Source: Euclidia mi
Taxonomy: Eukaryota; Arthropoda; Insecta; Lepidoptera; Erebidae
Length of the DNA stretch: 64,000 nucleotides
Direction: 5' to 3'
Assembly: GCA_944739405.2 (NCBI GenBank)
Contig: OX123182.2
Span: 37,697,598-37,761,597, forward strand
A program made the translations under genes and the position numbers. Below, piece after piece: positions 11,884 through 23,949 of this stretch (the stretch's first letter is position 1; the number at the start of each line of letters is the position of its first letter). The notes beneath the pieces were generated by a model. The model searched no databases and was not told the DNA's origin. It was given only the letters and a program-made list of their open reading frames with translations.

Positions 11884-12138
11884 TTTTTTTTATAGTCTCT
11901 CGCCTGTATACCCGAAGGAGTAGGCAGAGGAGTAAATATTACACCCACATTTCGCCATGAATTTTTAGGTCCCACGTAATAGGGGGCGAGCCTATTGTCG
12001 TAACCGGGCACATCACCAGACTCTGGGCTGCTACTGAGTATTCGGAAAAACCCAATAACCTATTTACCCGACCCAGGAATCGAACCCGGGATCTCCGATC
12101 AGCAGCCGCATACGCTATCCACTGGACCACGGAGTCAG
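11884..12138 (-). mobile_element. tRNA-derived SINE, family S, full copy
   Basis: On the minus strand the head is GACTCCGTGGTCCAGTGGAT (box A), then GGGTTCGATTCCTGGGTCGG (box B). The middle is GGGTTTTTCCGAATACTCAG, then GGCTCGCCCCCTATTACGTG, and the tail is an A-rich stretch after CAGGCGAGAG. The same family is found at 21841, 36895, 49241, 49612, 53323 and 59477. A 63-codon frame overlapping it is an artefact that recurs in the other copies. Transcription by RNA polymerase III is expected for such elements. Confidence 0.85.
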
Positions 12139-12141
12139 TCT

Positions 12142-12720
12142 ACCTAGCACGAAGAAGAAGGAATATACCTAGCACGAAGACGGAATACTTGTGCTTCCAG
12201 TGATAAAAGCTAAAATAAGTGTTCCTGGCTCATTGTCTAATGTACTATGTCATATAAAATTACGTAGGCTACATCCTCCGAGTTTATTAATAAGCACAGA
12301 GGTTCAACGTATTCTCAGCAAGAGGTTGCTTAGCAACTTAAGTAGGTATTACTTATTATTATTCGCAGGTATTACTTTTGTTGAGTTATATTTATTTCAA
12401 GACAGTCTTCAAGACAATAAATCTTTATCCTTATCTTCTCTTACTGGAACCATGAATTTCAACATTATTACATTCCATTTTACAATTTTTACGACGGTCA
12501 TATCATTTGAAAGTAACTCTATCCTAAATCATGTAAAGTAAAAAAGTAATTCAGCCTATAAAACTGTTGCGACACGTCTCGTAAACTCGGCCATAGACTA
12601 GTATTTTATCGGAACTAATCAAAATTATATTACCGTATTATTTCCCTCCGTTGGCCGTATAAACTGATATTACGTTGACGGATAAAGTAACCCACATGTA
12701 TTTCTCCTAAAAATGGTTCG
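12142..12720. other. Non-coding stretch, one 116-codon open frame
   Basis: An open frame at 12191-12541 (+) has no recognisable domain and AT-driven composition, so it is not called. Two copies of TACCTAGCACGAAGA sit at about 12141-12180. Confidence 0.4.
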
Positions 12721-12726
12721 AATAAA

Positions 12727-12805
12727 TCCTATTACTATTATAAGCGGAAAAGTTTCTGAGGATGGATGTTTGGATGGATACCTAGATGTTTGGATGGATG
12801 GATGT
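12727..12805 (+). repeat. Fragment with degenerate GGATG/TTTGGATG repeat
   Basis: ATTACTATTATAAGCGGAA followed by GAGGATGGATGTTTGGATGG and further GGATG units. The opening resembles the start of common lepidopteran Helitron-like repeats; only the fragment remains. A SINE inserted directly at its right edge. Confidence 0.4.
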
Positions 12806-12812
12806 TTGTTTT

Positions 12813-13039
12813 CTTCATCAGCCTTTAACAGTCCACTGCTGGACTAGGCCTCTCCTTTGAAAGGAGGAATTGTCCTACTATACCACGCCAAACGGGTTGG
12901 TATAGGGTTTGTATCAAGTATTCCTTCTCTTACAGTGCTGTTCTCTGCATAATATGCTCCCTCTGCCGGCTCTTACGACACCCATGGGATGAAACAGGGT
13001 GGTGACATTTCGTATTCTTAATCCGTCACCACACGGACA
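12813..13039 (-). mobile_element. CATCAGCC-type SINE, family H, copy 1, with TSD
   Basis: The copy reads CTTCATCAGCC, AGTCCACTGCTGGACTAGGC, CTCTCCTTTGAAAGGAGG and ends CCGTCACCACACGGACA. The target duplication GATGTTTGTTTT is exact at 12801-12812 and 13040-13051. Other copies lie at 26302-26557 and 30764-31005, each with its own TSD. I do not see convincing pol III boxes, so the promoter origin is unresolved. The CATCATCAGCC end is the 3' end, so the element lies on the minus strand. Confidence 0.85.
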
Positions 13040-13051
13040 GATGTTTGTTTT

Positions 13052-15300
13052 AAACTTCAAAAAACCTTTCGACACAGTAGTAGTTCGAAGTTGCGGGTTT
13101 GGGCAGAATCAGGTTTATTTACATTTAAACATATTATATCTAACAACAGTTCTTTATGACGCATAATGTTGGCCATGAAAATATCAGTCGAAGAATGTAA
13201 TATGTACCTAATACTTACCATAAATAACAAATTTTCAATGGGTTTCATGATTTCATATGAATACAATTTACCTACCTATACCAGCTGAATGTGTATGGTG
13301 CGCATATAAAATTCGATTTAACTACATAATAAGTTAATAAGCGTCGCAGGTCACAGGCATATTGTACAGTATGACTGTTGTTTTTGTTATTGTTTTCTGT
13401 TCCATATAATCGGAGCACAGTGAAATATGACATCATTTGCGAAACTGCTTCTTCCTCATTGGCGCCAAAACACTTCTCATAATTTAACCACCAAGACAGC
13501 ATTCTACTTATACACGATCATCTCAGAATGTATTATAGGTATAAAAATCACATTAATTTCTTGAATCTGTAGCATATGAGTATGTGCTGCGCATCTTGTG
13601 ATCATGGAATATTTCTACAAATGAGTAGCATATCTGGTGCATAAGCTTCGCATATGAAAACCGGTAGTAAATGTCCGGTAAGAACCCATGCCGGGTAATA
13701 TAATTCTGCTGGGGTGCCTAGGAGCTGTAATCAGTTTTCTTGCATTGAGAACAAAATTACTGCTAGTGCTAGGTGCAGTCTCTTAAAATGTACTATTACA
13801 TAGTACATTTTTAGAAATTTTCAAAATTTGAGCGATATTTTGCTGCCAATTAAATTTTATGCCTACGCGTTGTTAGTACTTCTGCCGTCCCCGAATCTGT
13901 AGGTGACGGTCGTTTTCATAACTTTATAATACATTTCAGATTTTCACACATTTAAACTATTAACTATTGTTGAAAACCCGTTATGTCACGTATTCAAAAA
14001 TCTAAATATTATCGTCGTCGACGTCGGATTTTAAAGTTCGGCAACTACGCACACTAATTTGAAACATGACTCTACCGTTGCAAATACGATGATGTAGCCG
14101 ATGATTATTCACGGTTTACGCATAAAGTGAAAATGTGTTGTGCATATAACATTTTCACGTTAGTGATCCGGTATTGAATCAAGATTAGCACTTGACGTCA
14201 ATAGTAACAGGTCACAGAGTGCAGCGTCAAATCGCAAACGCATAAAATGGATCGCGACACATCCGAACACATAGATTGAATATTATAGCTTAACAGGCGT
14301 GACCTTGGGCTTGACGTAATTTGATGTCATTTTGCTTGTTATAGAAATTAATAAAAGTACTAATAAAAAGCTATAAATGGCTTATCATTCAATTTCATAG
14401 ATCATAAACTGCTCCGTAATGATTACACGGATCTAGAAGAAATGCCATTACAATAATTACAAATAAGTAAATCATATTATATGTAAACTGCCCAAAACAA
14501 TATTCTTGTATTGTCGAGTAAATCTTATAAACACATTTTCGAGATTCCAAAATGAGATTATTATAAGCTAAAGAACTTATGAAAATCGCATTTAGCTTTA
14601 TACATTATTGTTAATAAATATTTATAATAAATCAGCGGATATTACCTTACCTTAATTTTGGAGGAATAATACAGGAAGGAAGATGTAAGGTATCAAAGGT
14701 ACACTAATAAATGAAAGATCGAATACATTCCATCGTGTCTGATCTTTCAACGTACATACAAAACTACTAAGTAAGTCCAAAAAGCTAAGCTGCTTTTTTT
14801 GTATTTTATTGAAGTTCGAATGAGCCAGTCAGCTATTTTCATAAATATTTATTTTCAGTATGCTTAAGATACACCGTCGAAAGGAAAAACTTCGAAGAAA
14901 ATGCTTTGTTCTGCCTCAGGACCTTGTATTAAAATATGAATATAGAAGCACACTATATACATATTTTCTGTTACTTTGTTAAAATAGTTTTGTAATTGCG
15001 TACTTTTGTTCTAAGAGTTAAAATTAAGCTCCAGAGCTTTTATCCACGAAAGCAGTTTTAAATGTATTTGTGATAGTATTTTCTTTTAGTTTGCTTGAAA
15101 TTGTTTTGTGAAAAAATATTAACGGTTAATAATATTATAAATGCATTTTTCAAAGAATTATTTATTATTTGCCTTAATGCATTAAACGGGAAGGTTGAAC
15201 CCACATTAAAGAATATTTTCATAACGAGAACCTAGGTATTTCTTCTAGAAAACATCTACATAATATGTAAAAGGTGTACCAAAATCTTAGTCTAAGTGAA
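13052..15300. other. AT-rich non-coding stretch
   Basis: There are small frames only (69 and 76 codons, minus). No recurrent repeat is recognised. Confidence 0.5.
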
Positions 15301-15304
15301 TTAA

Positions 15305-16845
15305 TAAGGTAACTGTGTTAGTTTTGGTGGACTTCACAAACGCCTTTAATACCGTCAGCCACGATGTACTTTTGGCCATCCTTGCCCACCTTAATATTTC
15401 ATCTGAGGCTCGGGATTGGTTCTCTTCATATCTTCGTGGTCGCCAGCAATCAGTTTGCATTGATGAGACGTCGTCGAATTGCTGTGATCTGGACGCTGGA
15501 GTTCCACAAGGCGGAATTCTCTCTCCACTTCTCTTCTCACTATTAATTAACCTCATCACTCATGAACTTCAGTGTGCGTATCATCTGTATGCTGACGACT
15601 TGCAGCTTTATGCTCAGGCAAGGGTGGACAAGCTGTCCGATGCAATTGCAAATGTTAGACTTACATGCCATAGGAGTGTGGTCTGACAGATTTGGCCTTT
15701 GCGTTAATCCCACAAAATGCCAAGCTATCGTGGTGGGAAGTCCGCGTATGATCACCAGAATAGATTTTTCAAGCCTGTCGCCTGTAATTTTTAACGGGTG
15801 TGCTATACCATTCTCGACATCTGTGAAAAATCTTGGTCAACACATAGATGGAAACCTTGACTGGCGGACCCAGATTTCAGTCGTTAGTCAAAAAGTATTC
15901 GGGACCCTGCGCTCACTGTATCGTCTCAAAAATTTTCTTCCATCCAAAACTAAGGCAATGCTTGTGCAAACTTTAATGTTTCCTATAATTGACTATGATG
16001 ACTTGTGTTATCTCGACCTGAATGCAGATCTACTCAACAAACTTGACCGACTTCTCAATTATTGCATTCGATTCGCTTTTAATCTGCGTAAGTTCGATCA
16101 CATTTCTAAATTTCGCAAGGAATTAAAATGGTTGCCGATTCGACAGCGACGAAATTTGCGTACTTTGACGACTTTATACTCTTTTCTTCACTCTTCCAAC
16201 GGTCCGTCATATCTAGTACCTTATTTTCAATATCTTTGCTCCAACCATGATAAGAACTTGCGATCCACTAATAACCTTCTTCTTCTATGTCCATCTCACA
16301 CTTCTAGTTTAGTACATTCTTCTTTCAATATCCAATCTATCCTTCTTTGGAATGCTCTCCCTCCCGAAGTTAGGGCAGCTACTAGCCGTGCCACCTTCAA
16401 ATGTAGAGTTCGCCATCTGTTGTATAGTGAATTGCCGGAAGCTTCTCAGTAGCACTTTTTTACTTGTTAGTAGTCTATCTTTTTAACTATTTATTTTCAT
16501 GTGTATATATATTATACATTTACTTATTTTTACCAGTTAGTAGTCTATCTTTTAAACACTTATTTTCATGTATATATTATATATTTGTATATATATGTTT
16601 TTATATATGTATTTATATATATATGTATATATTGATATTTTATGTATTTAAATTATAAGTATATATGTTGAGTATCCTCTTTAATTTTACTCTTTACTCT
16701 TTATGTGTTATACACACCTGCCATGATCATCTCTGCATCACCCAAAGGCTGACTGGGAGAAAATGCCTATAGGCATTAAGTCCGCCTTGTGCAATGTATT
16801 TTGCAGGAAGTTTTAAAATAAAATAAATAAATAAATTAATACAAA
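15305..16845 (+). mobile_element. 5'-truncated LINE (Jockey/CR1 group)
   Basis: This non-LTR retrotransposon begins inside the reverse transcriptase palm domain and continues through the C-terminus, a 3' UTR and an A-rich tail (AAATAAAATAAATAAATAAA). 5' truncation is the usual result of incomplete target-primed reverse transcription. The 3' UTR at 16464-16600 contains a partial tandem duplication around GTTAGTAGTCTATCTTTT, then TA-rich sequence, then GGCATTAAGTCCGCC shortly before the tail, a familiar lepidopteran LINE ending. I could not define a target duplication. Confidence 0.85.
15315..16452 (+). pseudogene. LINE reverse transcriptase, C-terminal half, one frameshift
   Basis: The first frame (15315-15686) carries palm motifs: VLVDFTNAFNTV (motif A), DAGVPQGGILSPLLF (motif B) and YADDLQLYAQ (motif C, with the paired catalytic aspartates). 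Near 15650-15665 the reading shifts by one base into the frame that runs to a stop at 16450-16452. That part has FGLCVNPTKCQAIVVGS, a thumb region, and the closing LLWNALPPEVRAATS typical of Jockey/CR1-group enzymes. About 380 codons remain. Apart from that single frameshift the coding is open, so the copy is moderately young. There is no endonuclease domain or ORF1, and it could not move by itself. Confidence 0.85.
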
Positions 16846-16849
16846 TAAT

Positions 16850-18250
16850 TTTTCACTAATTCTATATAATATCAACTTACTTACTAGAGACGACTTAAAG
16901 GGTTTTTATTATGTTATTGTATTCTTTACCTGAATGAAGCTAATTGCTGGCGGTCGGCTATGAAGTCCACGGTTTGACTGTTCTATGCCTAAAACTTATG
17001 TAGCTTACATCAGGAAGACACCTTACATTGGGGATTATATAAAAAAATCTTGATTTAAATCAAAAACTTTGAAGGATATTGCAAACTTAACAAAATATGA
17101 CTCGACTTTCTCAGCATAACCTTCATCATAGGCATAATTTTTTAACCATCGCAGCCGTCCAGGTACATGTATAAAAAACAAACATCCAGATTTCAGATTT
17201 TAGCACTTCAGATTAATCAAGACAGTAATCATCAATATTTTAGTACGAAATATCATCATTTGACATCAGATCTCTTTAGGTATAATGTCCACAAAGAGAC
17301 ACGCACAGAGGTCATCTCAGCAAATACTTAAATATCTATAAATAAAACTATATAATTGTAGTTAAAAGACAGCGCTATTATATTAAATGGCTCCGGAAAT
17401 GTACTTTTGATGACATAAAGGCATAAACGTTTATTTCGTAACAAACATAGTCAATTGCTATTATTACTTACAAGTGTTTTTTTATAATAGATTTTAAAAC
17501 AATGCTTATTGTGTTCGATAATATTAGCGATACCTTTTGTCTGTTACAATATGTGCAATCATGCAATATTTTGTGATCATTTCATGCGTAAGTGCGTGAA
17601 CGTTTCAAAATAAAATTCGAACTTAATTCGTTGCATTTTCTTTTCTCAATGTGTTACTACCTTTGTGTTGTACAAGTAAAGGTTATGTCATATTTTATGT
17701 GCCATTTAAAACTATTGATATACAGACGTGAACCGTGCGGTTCTTACACAAAATTGACCAGCCTATAGAAAGAGACAGAGCGACTAGTTGGACAGCCGTC
17801 TCTTTTTGTTCGGCATTTTGCAGAATTCTAGGATGAGACTACATTACCAACCATGTTACCAACTTCTAAAGGTATCTCTTTCGCACGTATACGCAAATAA
17901 AAAAAAATCAGTTTTCATAAGACTCTTCAGTCCACGTCTCTATGATTATGATTTGAATTGCATGCCAAGCTTCAACGTCACAACTAATCACAAGTAAGTC
18001 TCGAGAAAACTGTATGATATATCGCAGAAAAGATTTTTCGAATGGCTTTGTTCTTTAGGAGGCATTCTTTAGAATTTAAGAAATAATCTAGTATGCTCTT
18101 TGCCGACGCAAATTTGCCCGCAAGGCTGTCTCTGATATGATGGGTACATCTTGAAAAGTACAAAGCGTATATAATAAAACGACACTGTTGCTCGTAGAGT
18201 AGCACCCCTACGTCGATAGTAAATAATGCTGTCTATTTAGTAATGTCTGT
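16850..18250. other. AT-rich non-coding stretch
   Basis: Two frames (17788-17997 + and 17984-18205 -) lack any recognisable feature. No repeat was recognised. Confidence 0.5.
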
Positions 18251-18261
18251 AGTTATTATCT

Positions 18262-18366
18262 CGACGGGCGACACCTGTAGCGCGGCCGCGCCTCATCGCA
18301 CCGTGCCAGACTATCAGCATCATACAATAACGCTCTGCGCCCACCGACAACACGGCGACGGATTTT
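18262..18366. other. CpG-rich patch
   Basis: A 100 bp patch with GACGGGCGACACC, GCGCGGCCGCGCC and CCACCGACAACACGGCGACGG contrasts strongly with its AT-rich surroundings. It could be a promoter or 5' UTR remnant, or an old mobile element end. No start codon context or splice site decides between these. Confidence 0.35.
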
Positions 18367-18381
18367 CTTGTTACAAAGATT

Positions 18382-18598
18382 ACATACATACATAGACTCA
18401 CGCCTGTTTCTCCGAAGGGATAGGCAGAGGCATATTAAACGCCCACTTTTCGCCAGTGTTTTGATCTCACGTAATAGGTGGCGAGCCTATTGCCGCTTAT
18501 CGGGATATTTTGTTTGCCAGAGCCTCGTCCGTTGATCGGCAGGTGCGCCACTTGCAGGTGAAGTTGGCTTGGGACCCTAAGTTCTTGGTGGGAACCCT
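18382..18598 (-). mobile_element. SINE-like element, family B, copy 2
   Basis: It matches 682-918 in reverse through the (TACA)n tail, AGGCAGAGGCATATTAAACG, GATATTTTGTTTGCCAGAGC and GGGACCCTAAGTTCTTGG. The 5' end lacks the first 20-odd bases of copy 1. A 72-codon frame overlapping it at 18510-18728 is not considered real. Confidence 0.75.
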
Positions 18599-19150
18599 AT
18601 TCATATGTGTAGATAAGCGACTTCCTCAGTCTGGTTTATATGTCTACCATCTTCTGTCCATAGCTTCTCTAGCATGGGTGTCGGTTATCGTGACAAATGG
18701 TATTCAGGGGTCCAATTCTGCTAAATAAATATAGTCTCGATATCATGTCAGTGTCATACTTACGTCACAAAAAGCGTATTCTTCTAAATTCGCTGATATT
18801 TGAGTGAAATAGTAACGAGATCATATGTGTCAACGACGAACTGTTTATTTTAAATTATACGATAATGACATTAGGTTATCAGAATACCGCTTTTAAATCC
18901 ATTCAAAATATAATCAATGTCATATAAAAATAGCAGAATTGGCCCCCAGATGCATAAACAAAATTTCGCTCAGTAGATTTTGCGTGTAAGAGTTATATAT
19001 CTCCACAGTATCTACATCCTAATAATTTAGATAGTTGGAGATTTAGTTGTAGAGTGACCGGTTGAGAAACTGAACAGATCTTAGTTAGACTAGAAAACGG
19101 ATCCCATTGTACCAGCGGAAAGCCTTGCATGAAATTGGGGTGTCGCTTGA

Positions 19151-19444
19151 ATGACGATGATTGTATTAGTTATAGATTATTCTCCAGAAAAATATCTTAG
19201 CGTGTCGTGCCGTCAATGGGCGTTGGCCCTACGCGATCAGTGTCACACGCACAATGCTCCCTGTCGTATACTACTATCATTTCTATATCACCTACGTAGT
19301 TCATGCTCTAATTTGTGGGGACAAACCGATAATATTATTGTCGACGTCTTACTTGCTTCGATGGCTGTCGTCTTCGTTTTATGGATATTGTTTTACACCA
19401 TTATATTTCTAGGAGATATAGCTATTAATATACAATTAAAATAG
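19151..19444 (+). CDS. Hypothetical 97-residue protein with C-terminal membrane segment (or an exon)
   Basis: I do not recognise this protein. The N-terminal two thirds include several cysteines (CRQWALALRDQC, CRILLSF, SSCSNLW). Residues about 64-92 form a strong hydrophobic segment (VDVLLASMAVVFVLWIL and onward) ending close to the C-terminus, as in tail-anchored proteins. Codon composition is less AT-driven than in other short frames nearby, and the frame lies outside every repeat I found. A possible splice acceptor (TTCTCCAG) lies at 19180-19187, so the true coding part may begin at about 19188 as a last exon. No promoter or poly(A) signal decides this. It remains a candidate, possibly chance. 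Confidence 0.35.
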   Translation: MTMIVLVIDYSPEKYLSVSCRQWALALRDQCHTHNAPCRILLSFLYHLRSSCSNLWGQTDNIIVDVLLASMAVVFVLWILFYTIIFLGDIAINIQLK

Positions 19445-19449
19445 TTACC

Positions 19450-21825
19450 TATGTCTATATGTATGGCAAGCAACTCATACTTCTAGGTACTTCATGTAAC
19501 TTCAGTTAAAATACTCAGTAACTCTGTCAGTTTAACATATTAAATTCGCTTTAGTGTAGTTTAGTTTTTGTGAATAGCCAATCCAGGAATGTTCCTATTT
19601 TTACTAATGTATAATAAACATTACTAGATGGATATCAAAAAATATTTTAAAACACCGTTTTTCTGCTTACGTCGTAAATGAATCCATCACTTTTAGCTGG
19701 CGAGACAGACAAAAAAATATATAGTAACAATATTTAATTCAATATTTAATTGTATATGAATGTATTTTTTTACCTTATATTCGTCGAAAGAGTTAAAGCA
19801 GCAATGGCGTTATTTCTGAGAATCTTTAATATCGACAATGGCGATTACGTGGAGGCGATAAATGGATAACAGTGTGTACAATGAGAATGTGGCATCCATT
19901 GATATATATGTACTAAAGTACGCATATGTCAATGGTGGCATTACTCTTAAAATTACATTTATGCCAAATCGATAGAAAAATTAATGGGATGAAAATAGGT
20001 TTCCCGGATTTAAGATTATTATTTTTACGTGGGTGGCAAGCAACAATGTTTTGGCCAATGAATTCATAGCTCAAATATGGTGTTCAACATTGATTTTGTC
20101 TTTATCCATTATCGTACATTGAATTAGGAAAAAAGTTTCATTTCAATCATCACTTATTAGGTTACAACGCAACGAGAACAAACTTTTCTATAGCTTCACA
20201 CATTATTTCGTAAAGTATTGACAACCTATCATTGCAGCCCCAAATTCGCGTGTCATTTTATTCTTTTGAAATAATAATAATACGTGCTCCACGCTGCTCC
20301 GTTTCGTTTACAACTCAACAACCGGCTTTATGAATAGGAATGGGTGTGAACTGTAATGAAAGAGAATAATGCCGGGCATAAAACAGCCGACTGTCCTTGT
20401 TTGACAAGTTGCATAGGTGCGATGAAAACAATCTGAAACACTATGTCTACCTTTATTTTCATGTTAGTGTAGCATTTAAACTGAATCTTATACAAAAGGC
20501 TTCGTGAAAACACTGAGTTTCAGAAGACGCTGTTTCAAAGGATTTTAAACGCGTTTCTGCATGCTGTTGGCCGTGAAGTGTACATAAAAATATTATTACA
20601 CAAATTGCTGACAACGGGTTAATATAATATTATACAGGCAATTCTTTCTAGACGGCTTAGTTACGGAATTGAGAGCATTGTCAACCTAATCTGCAGAATA
20701 AAAACATTATGACACATTTTAGCATATTTTACTGCCGTTGCATATAGATTTGAAATCACCGTAATGAATTTATTGTGTTTTGCAATTGTTTGAAATATAC
20801 GTGCCTGCATATAAATGTTTTATTATAACATCTATTTAGGTAGTCACGCAACGTCGAAGGATAGGTATGTGGACACTATTCGTCCTAACTAAAAGAAATT
20901 TTCAACAAATTTTTTACACAGAATATGGCATGGATATGTAATGTTATTCATCTCGTAGTTCCTGTGAGGTATTCATATTTCGGCACTTAGTTACTTCCAC
21001 ATTCCAAAGAGCATCTGTTCGTAATTTTCAAGTGTTTGTTATTGTAGTTGCTACTATTCCGTCAACACGTGAATATTTTTACTGTGTATAAATGTAACTC
21101 TAGGTCAAGAGCTCTACGATAAAGCGATTTGGCTTCTCGCCATGCCCCGACCGATACGTTTGTATATCTTTCTCTTTTCTCTCCAAGTGTTAGGCCACCG
21201 TGTGAAAGAGAGATATGATGTCTTGAGCATCATTAACAAGCGTCATTCAAAGTTATTTTGTAACAACAGATTCGAGTGTCTTGTTGACTAGGTACTAGAG
21301 GTGTTACTATGAAGCACGCGTACATCTTATGCATAATATTACCTCAGTTCTAGGTTAGTCGTAAACTAAAGCCGTGTCTAACTCCCTGAGAGCCATACTA
21401 AGACACGAGATTATGTTGGTGCGGGTAAGTAAGCTGTAAGGAGGCTAGCAACGTTCGGCAATATTTACCAGCTCATTTATTAAACCTATATTTTTTACCG
21501 GCCGATTTCAATATACATACAATCTATCGAATCGTATCATATCGTAGTATGGAGCTTATGTCAAATACATGTATCTAAAATCTCAAAAAAATGGGTAGTT
21601 CGTACATTGAATTCCTTTGTAATAAAATTCGATGGGTAAGACGTTTATTTTTTCGTACAAAAGTAAGCATTAGCGCCCTTGGACAGCAAGAAGGTGTTAA
21701 ACCGTGGCATTTACGTAAAATTCAATAACTATTTAGTAGTTGTAGTAAGTATTTGGATGGTTTGATAAAGGTAAATAGTTTACGTATGTAGATATTGATC
21801 TTTAGAAATTATTTAGATATGAATT
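19450..21825. other. AT-rich non-coding stretch
   Basis: Only one 61-codon minus frame is present. A slightly GC-richer piece at about 21110-21240 has no assignable identity. Confidence 0.5.
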
Positions 21826-21840
21826 ATTTTGGGACGTTTG

Positions 21841-22094
21841 TTTTTATAGACTCACGCCTGTATCCCCGAAGGGGTAGGCAGAGGTGTAATATCACACCCA
21901 CATTTCGCCATGAATTTTTAGGTCCCACGTAATAGGGGGCGAGCCTATTGCCGTACCGGGCACATTACCAGACTCCGTGCTGCGACTGAGAATTTCCTAA
22001 CGGAAAAACCCAATAACACTTTGCCCGACCCGGGAATCGAACCCGAAACCTCCCAATCCCACGCGCACATTTATGCCGCGCGACCAACGAGGCA
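21841..22094 (-). mobile_element. tRNA-derived SINE, family S, variant head, with TSD
   Basis: The tail and middle match the family (CAGGCGTGAGTC tail, AGGTGTAATATCACACCCAC, GGCAATAGGCTCGCCCCC). The tRNA head differs from 11884-12138: on the minus strand it reads GCCTCGTTGGTCGCGCGGCA, with box B GGGTTCGATTCCCGGGTCGG retained. The exact 10 bp duplication GGGACGTTTG is at 21831-21840 and 22095-22104, so the element ends are certain. The right TSD lies 10 bp from the TTAA of the next element. Confidence 0.9.
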
Positions 22095-22118
22095 GGGACG
22101 TTTGTAGTTCCATCTTAA

Positions 22119-22917
22119 CCCCTTATTGCATGAATTATGAAGGAAGTTACAAAAAAATAGTTTTTGGTGAAAACATGTTTAATAATCTTTTGTGAACATA
22201 AATTAGACAAATAAAAAAATTATACGTTATTATTTATGGATTTACATCACGAAGCCATATCTGGACTCGTATGCATTCAAGTTGAAATTATATAAGCCAT
22301 ATCTGGCTTCGCATGCACAGTCAAAATCTTTGAACCAGTTCCGCTTGTCATTATAGCATTAGAAGACTTTTTTAAGACCATTTTTATTATTTATATTTTG
22401 TATAATTGCGTGTTTTTTGCAGTTTTACCATGAAAGAACCACAAAACATGGCAATATCCATTTCTGTATACAGAAACAGGAACTCGGAGTGCACACGAAG
22501 CCATATTTAACATATGTACATTATTTTGACGGAAACGCATAGCAAGCCATATTTGGCGTCTGAAAAACAGGTCAAAAATCAAATAAAAATAAAAAAATAT
22601 ATAAAAACAACTTACTATTACGCTAGTCGATGATTCTAGAAGTAAAAAAAATATTGATGATCTCAGTCACCTTATTACTATTATTTTTCACTGATAAAAA
22701 TTTAACTAAAACATTGCAGTTAACTTGCTGCCCTGTTATGAAATAACATCAAATAATTTTGACACAGATGACTTGCCACGCACAAAAAAATTACATGGTT
22801 TTAACGAAGAAATTCTTCTTAAGTTACAATTAATTTTGCTTTAATTCAAATGTTAGTTATGTTGAAAAAAAATAACAACCTTTAGAAACCACCAATGGCT
22901 TCGTATGCGGTAAGGGG
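22119..22917. mobile_element. Non-autonomous piggyBac-like element, 799 bp, TTAA target
   Basis: TTAA flanks both ends (22115-22118 and 22918-22921). The termini are inverted repeats: CCCCTTATTGCATG on the left and the complement of CCCCTTACCGCATACGAAG on the right. The inside carries at least five copies of a motif close to GAAGCCATATCTGGCTTCG (22251, 22294, 22496, 22543 and, inverted, 22894), which is itself palindromic. There is no transposase frame; a 63-codon minus frame overlaps the motifs and is not credible. TTAA duplication is the hallmark of piggyBac transposition. The superfamily call is inference, since no transposase is linked. Confidence 0.75.
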
Positions 22918-22924
22918 TTAACGA

Positions 22925-23945
22925 AATGTCTAGATTGTTGCATCATTATGACGCATATTTACTTACGATGTTTTATTCTTACGCATATTTACGGAAGAAA
23001 CTTTTGAAAAATGAAAACGAATGAAGTACATAATATGCCGTTTAAAATGTTATTTGTTAAATTGTTTCATATTTTATAGTTTATGCAAACTCATCGCTAG
23101 GATAGTTAGTAGGTATTAAATAAATGGAGGATTAAGTCTTGCTTACTTCACAATACGATTCTTACGACATCATGATTTAGTCTAGTTTATTATTTTGCTG
23201 CATTGCATCTCAAATGTAGCACATCATGTATTTGCTAGTTAAGCATAACCGATGACGACCTAGTTTTGATAAATTCTTTATCTAAGATCTTTATTACTGT
23301 CTATCTTGCACTCCTTTCGGCGAGCCTTCGAGCGCAAAATTAATTCAATATAATGCGATTGTCGTAAGCACGATTGAGCTTAATAACGAGTGACTTAATA
23401 CTTTGAAGGTGTGTCGCAACCGGTCGACATGTACCAATCAATCTATGTCCAAACTTGATACAATCCAAAAAGATCACAATGCATCCTGACTGCCTTTTCG
23501 GGCTAATAACGAAAGCGTGGGTGTCAACAGATCTGCAGAACTGAAGCTTACGTATATGGTTACAGCATTTGAACCAATTTCAGCACACTATTGGATGGAA
23601 TGTGAAGACCTCAATGTCGTTTGTATAACCATTAACCACGAAACAATAAGCCTTTTGGGAATTAAATATTGACGGAGAGATTAGCTCAAACAATATGTCT
23701 TTAGAATATAGTATAATTGCATAAATTGGTAGATATATTAGAGGTAAGTTAGGTTAATAGCAGGGTTGGCAAGCAGATGTCTTTTGAGCGAAATACCTTC
23801 TTAGTACCTTCGTCTGCATGGAGAACATTTTATAAGAAAAACGAACGTAAGACATACATCGTGCGCAGTGTTTTAGGGATGAGTAGATCTACCAAGGTTT
23901 GTGTACAGGCACACTAGACAGCGAAACTTGTATTAAGATGAAGTA
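22925..23945. other. AT-rich non-coding stretch
   Basis: No recurrent repeat, RNA gene or plausible coding frame is visible. Confidence 0.5.
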
Positions 23946-23949
23946 CTCG

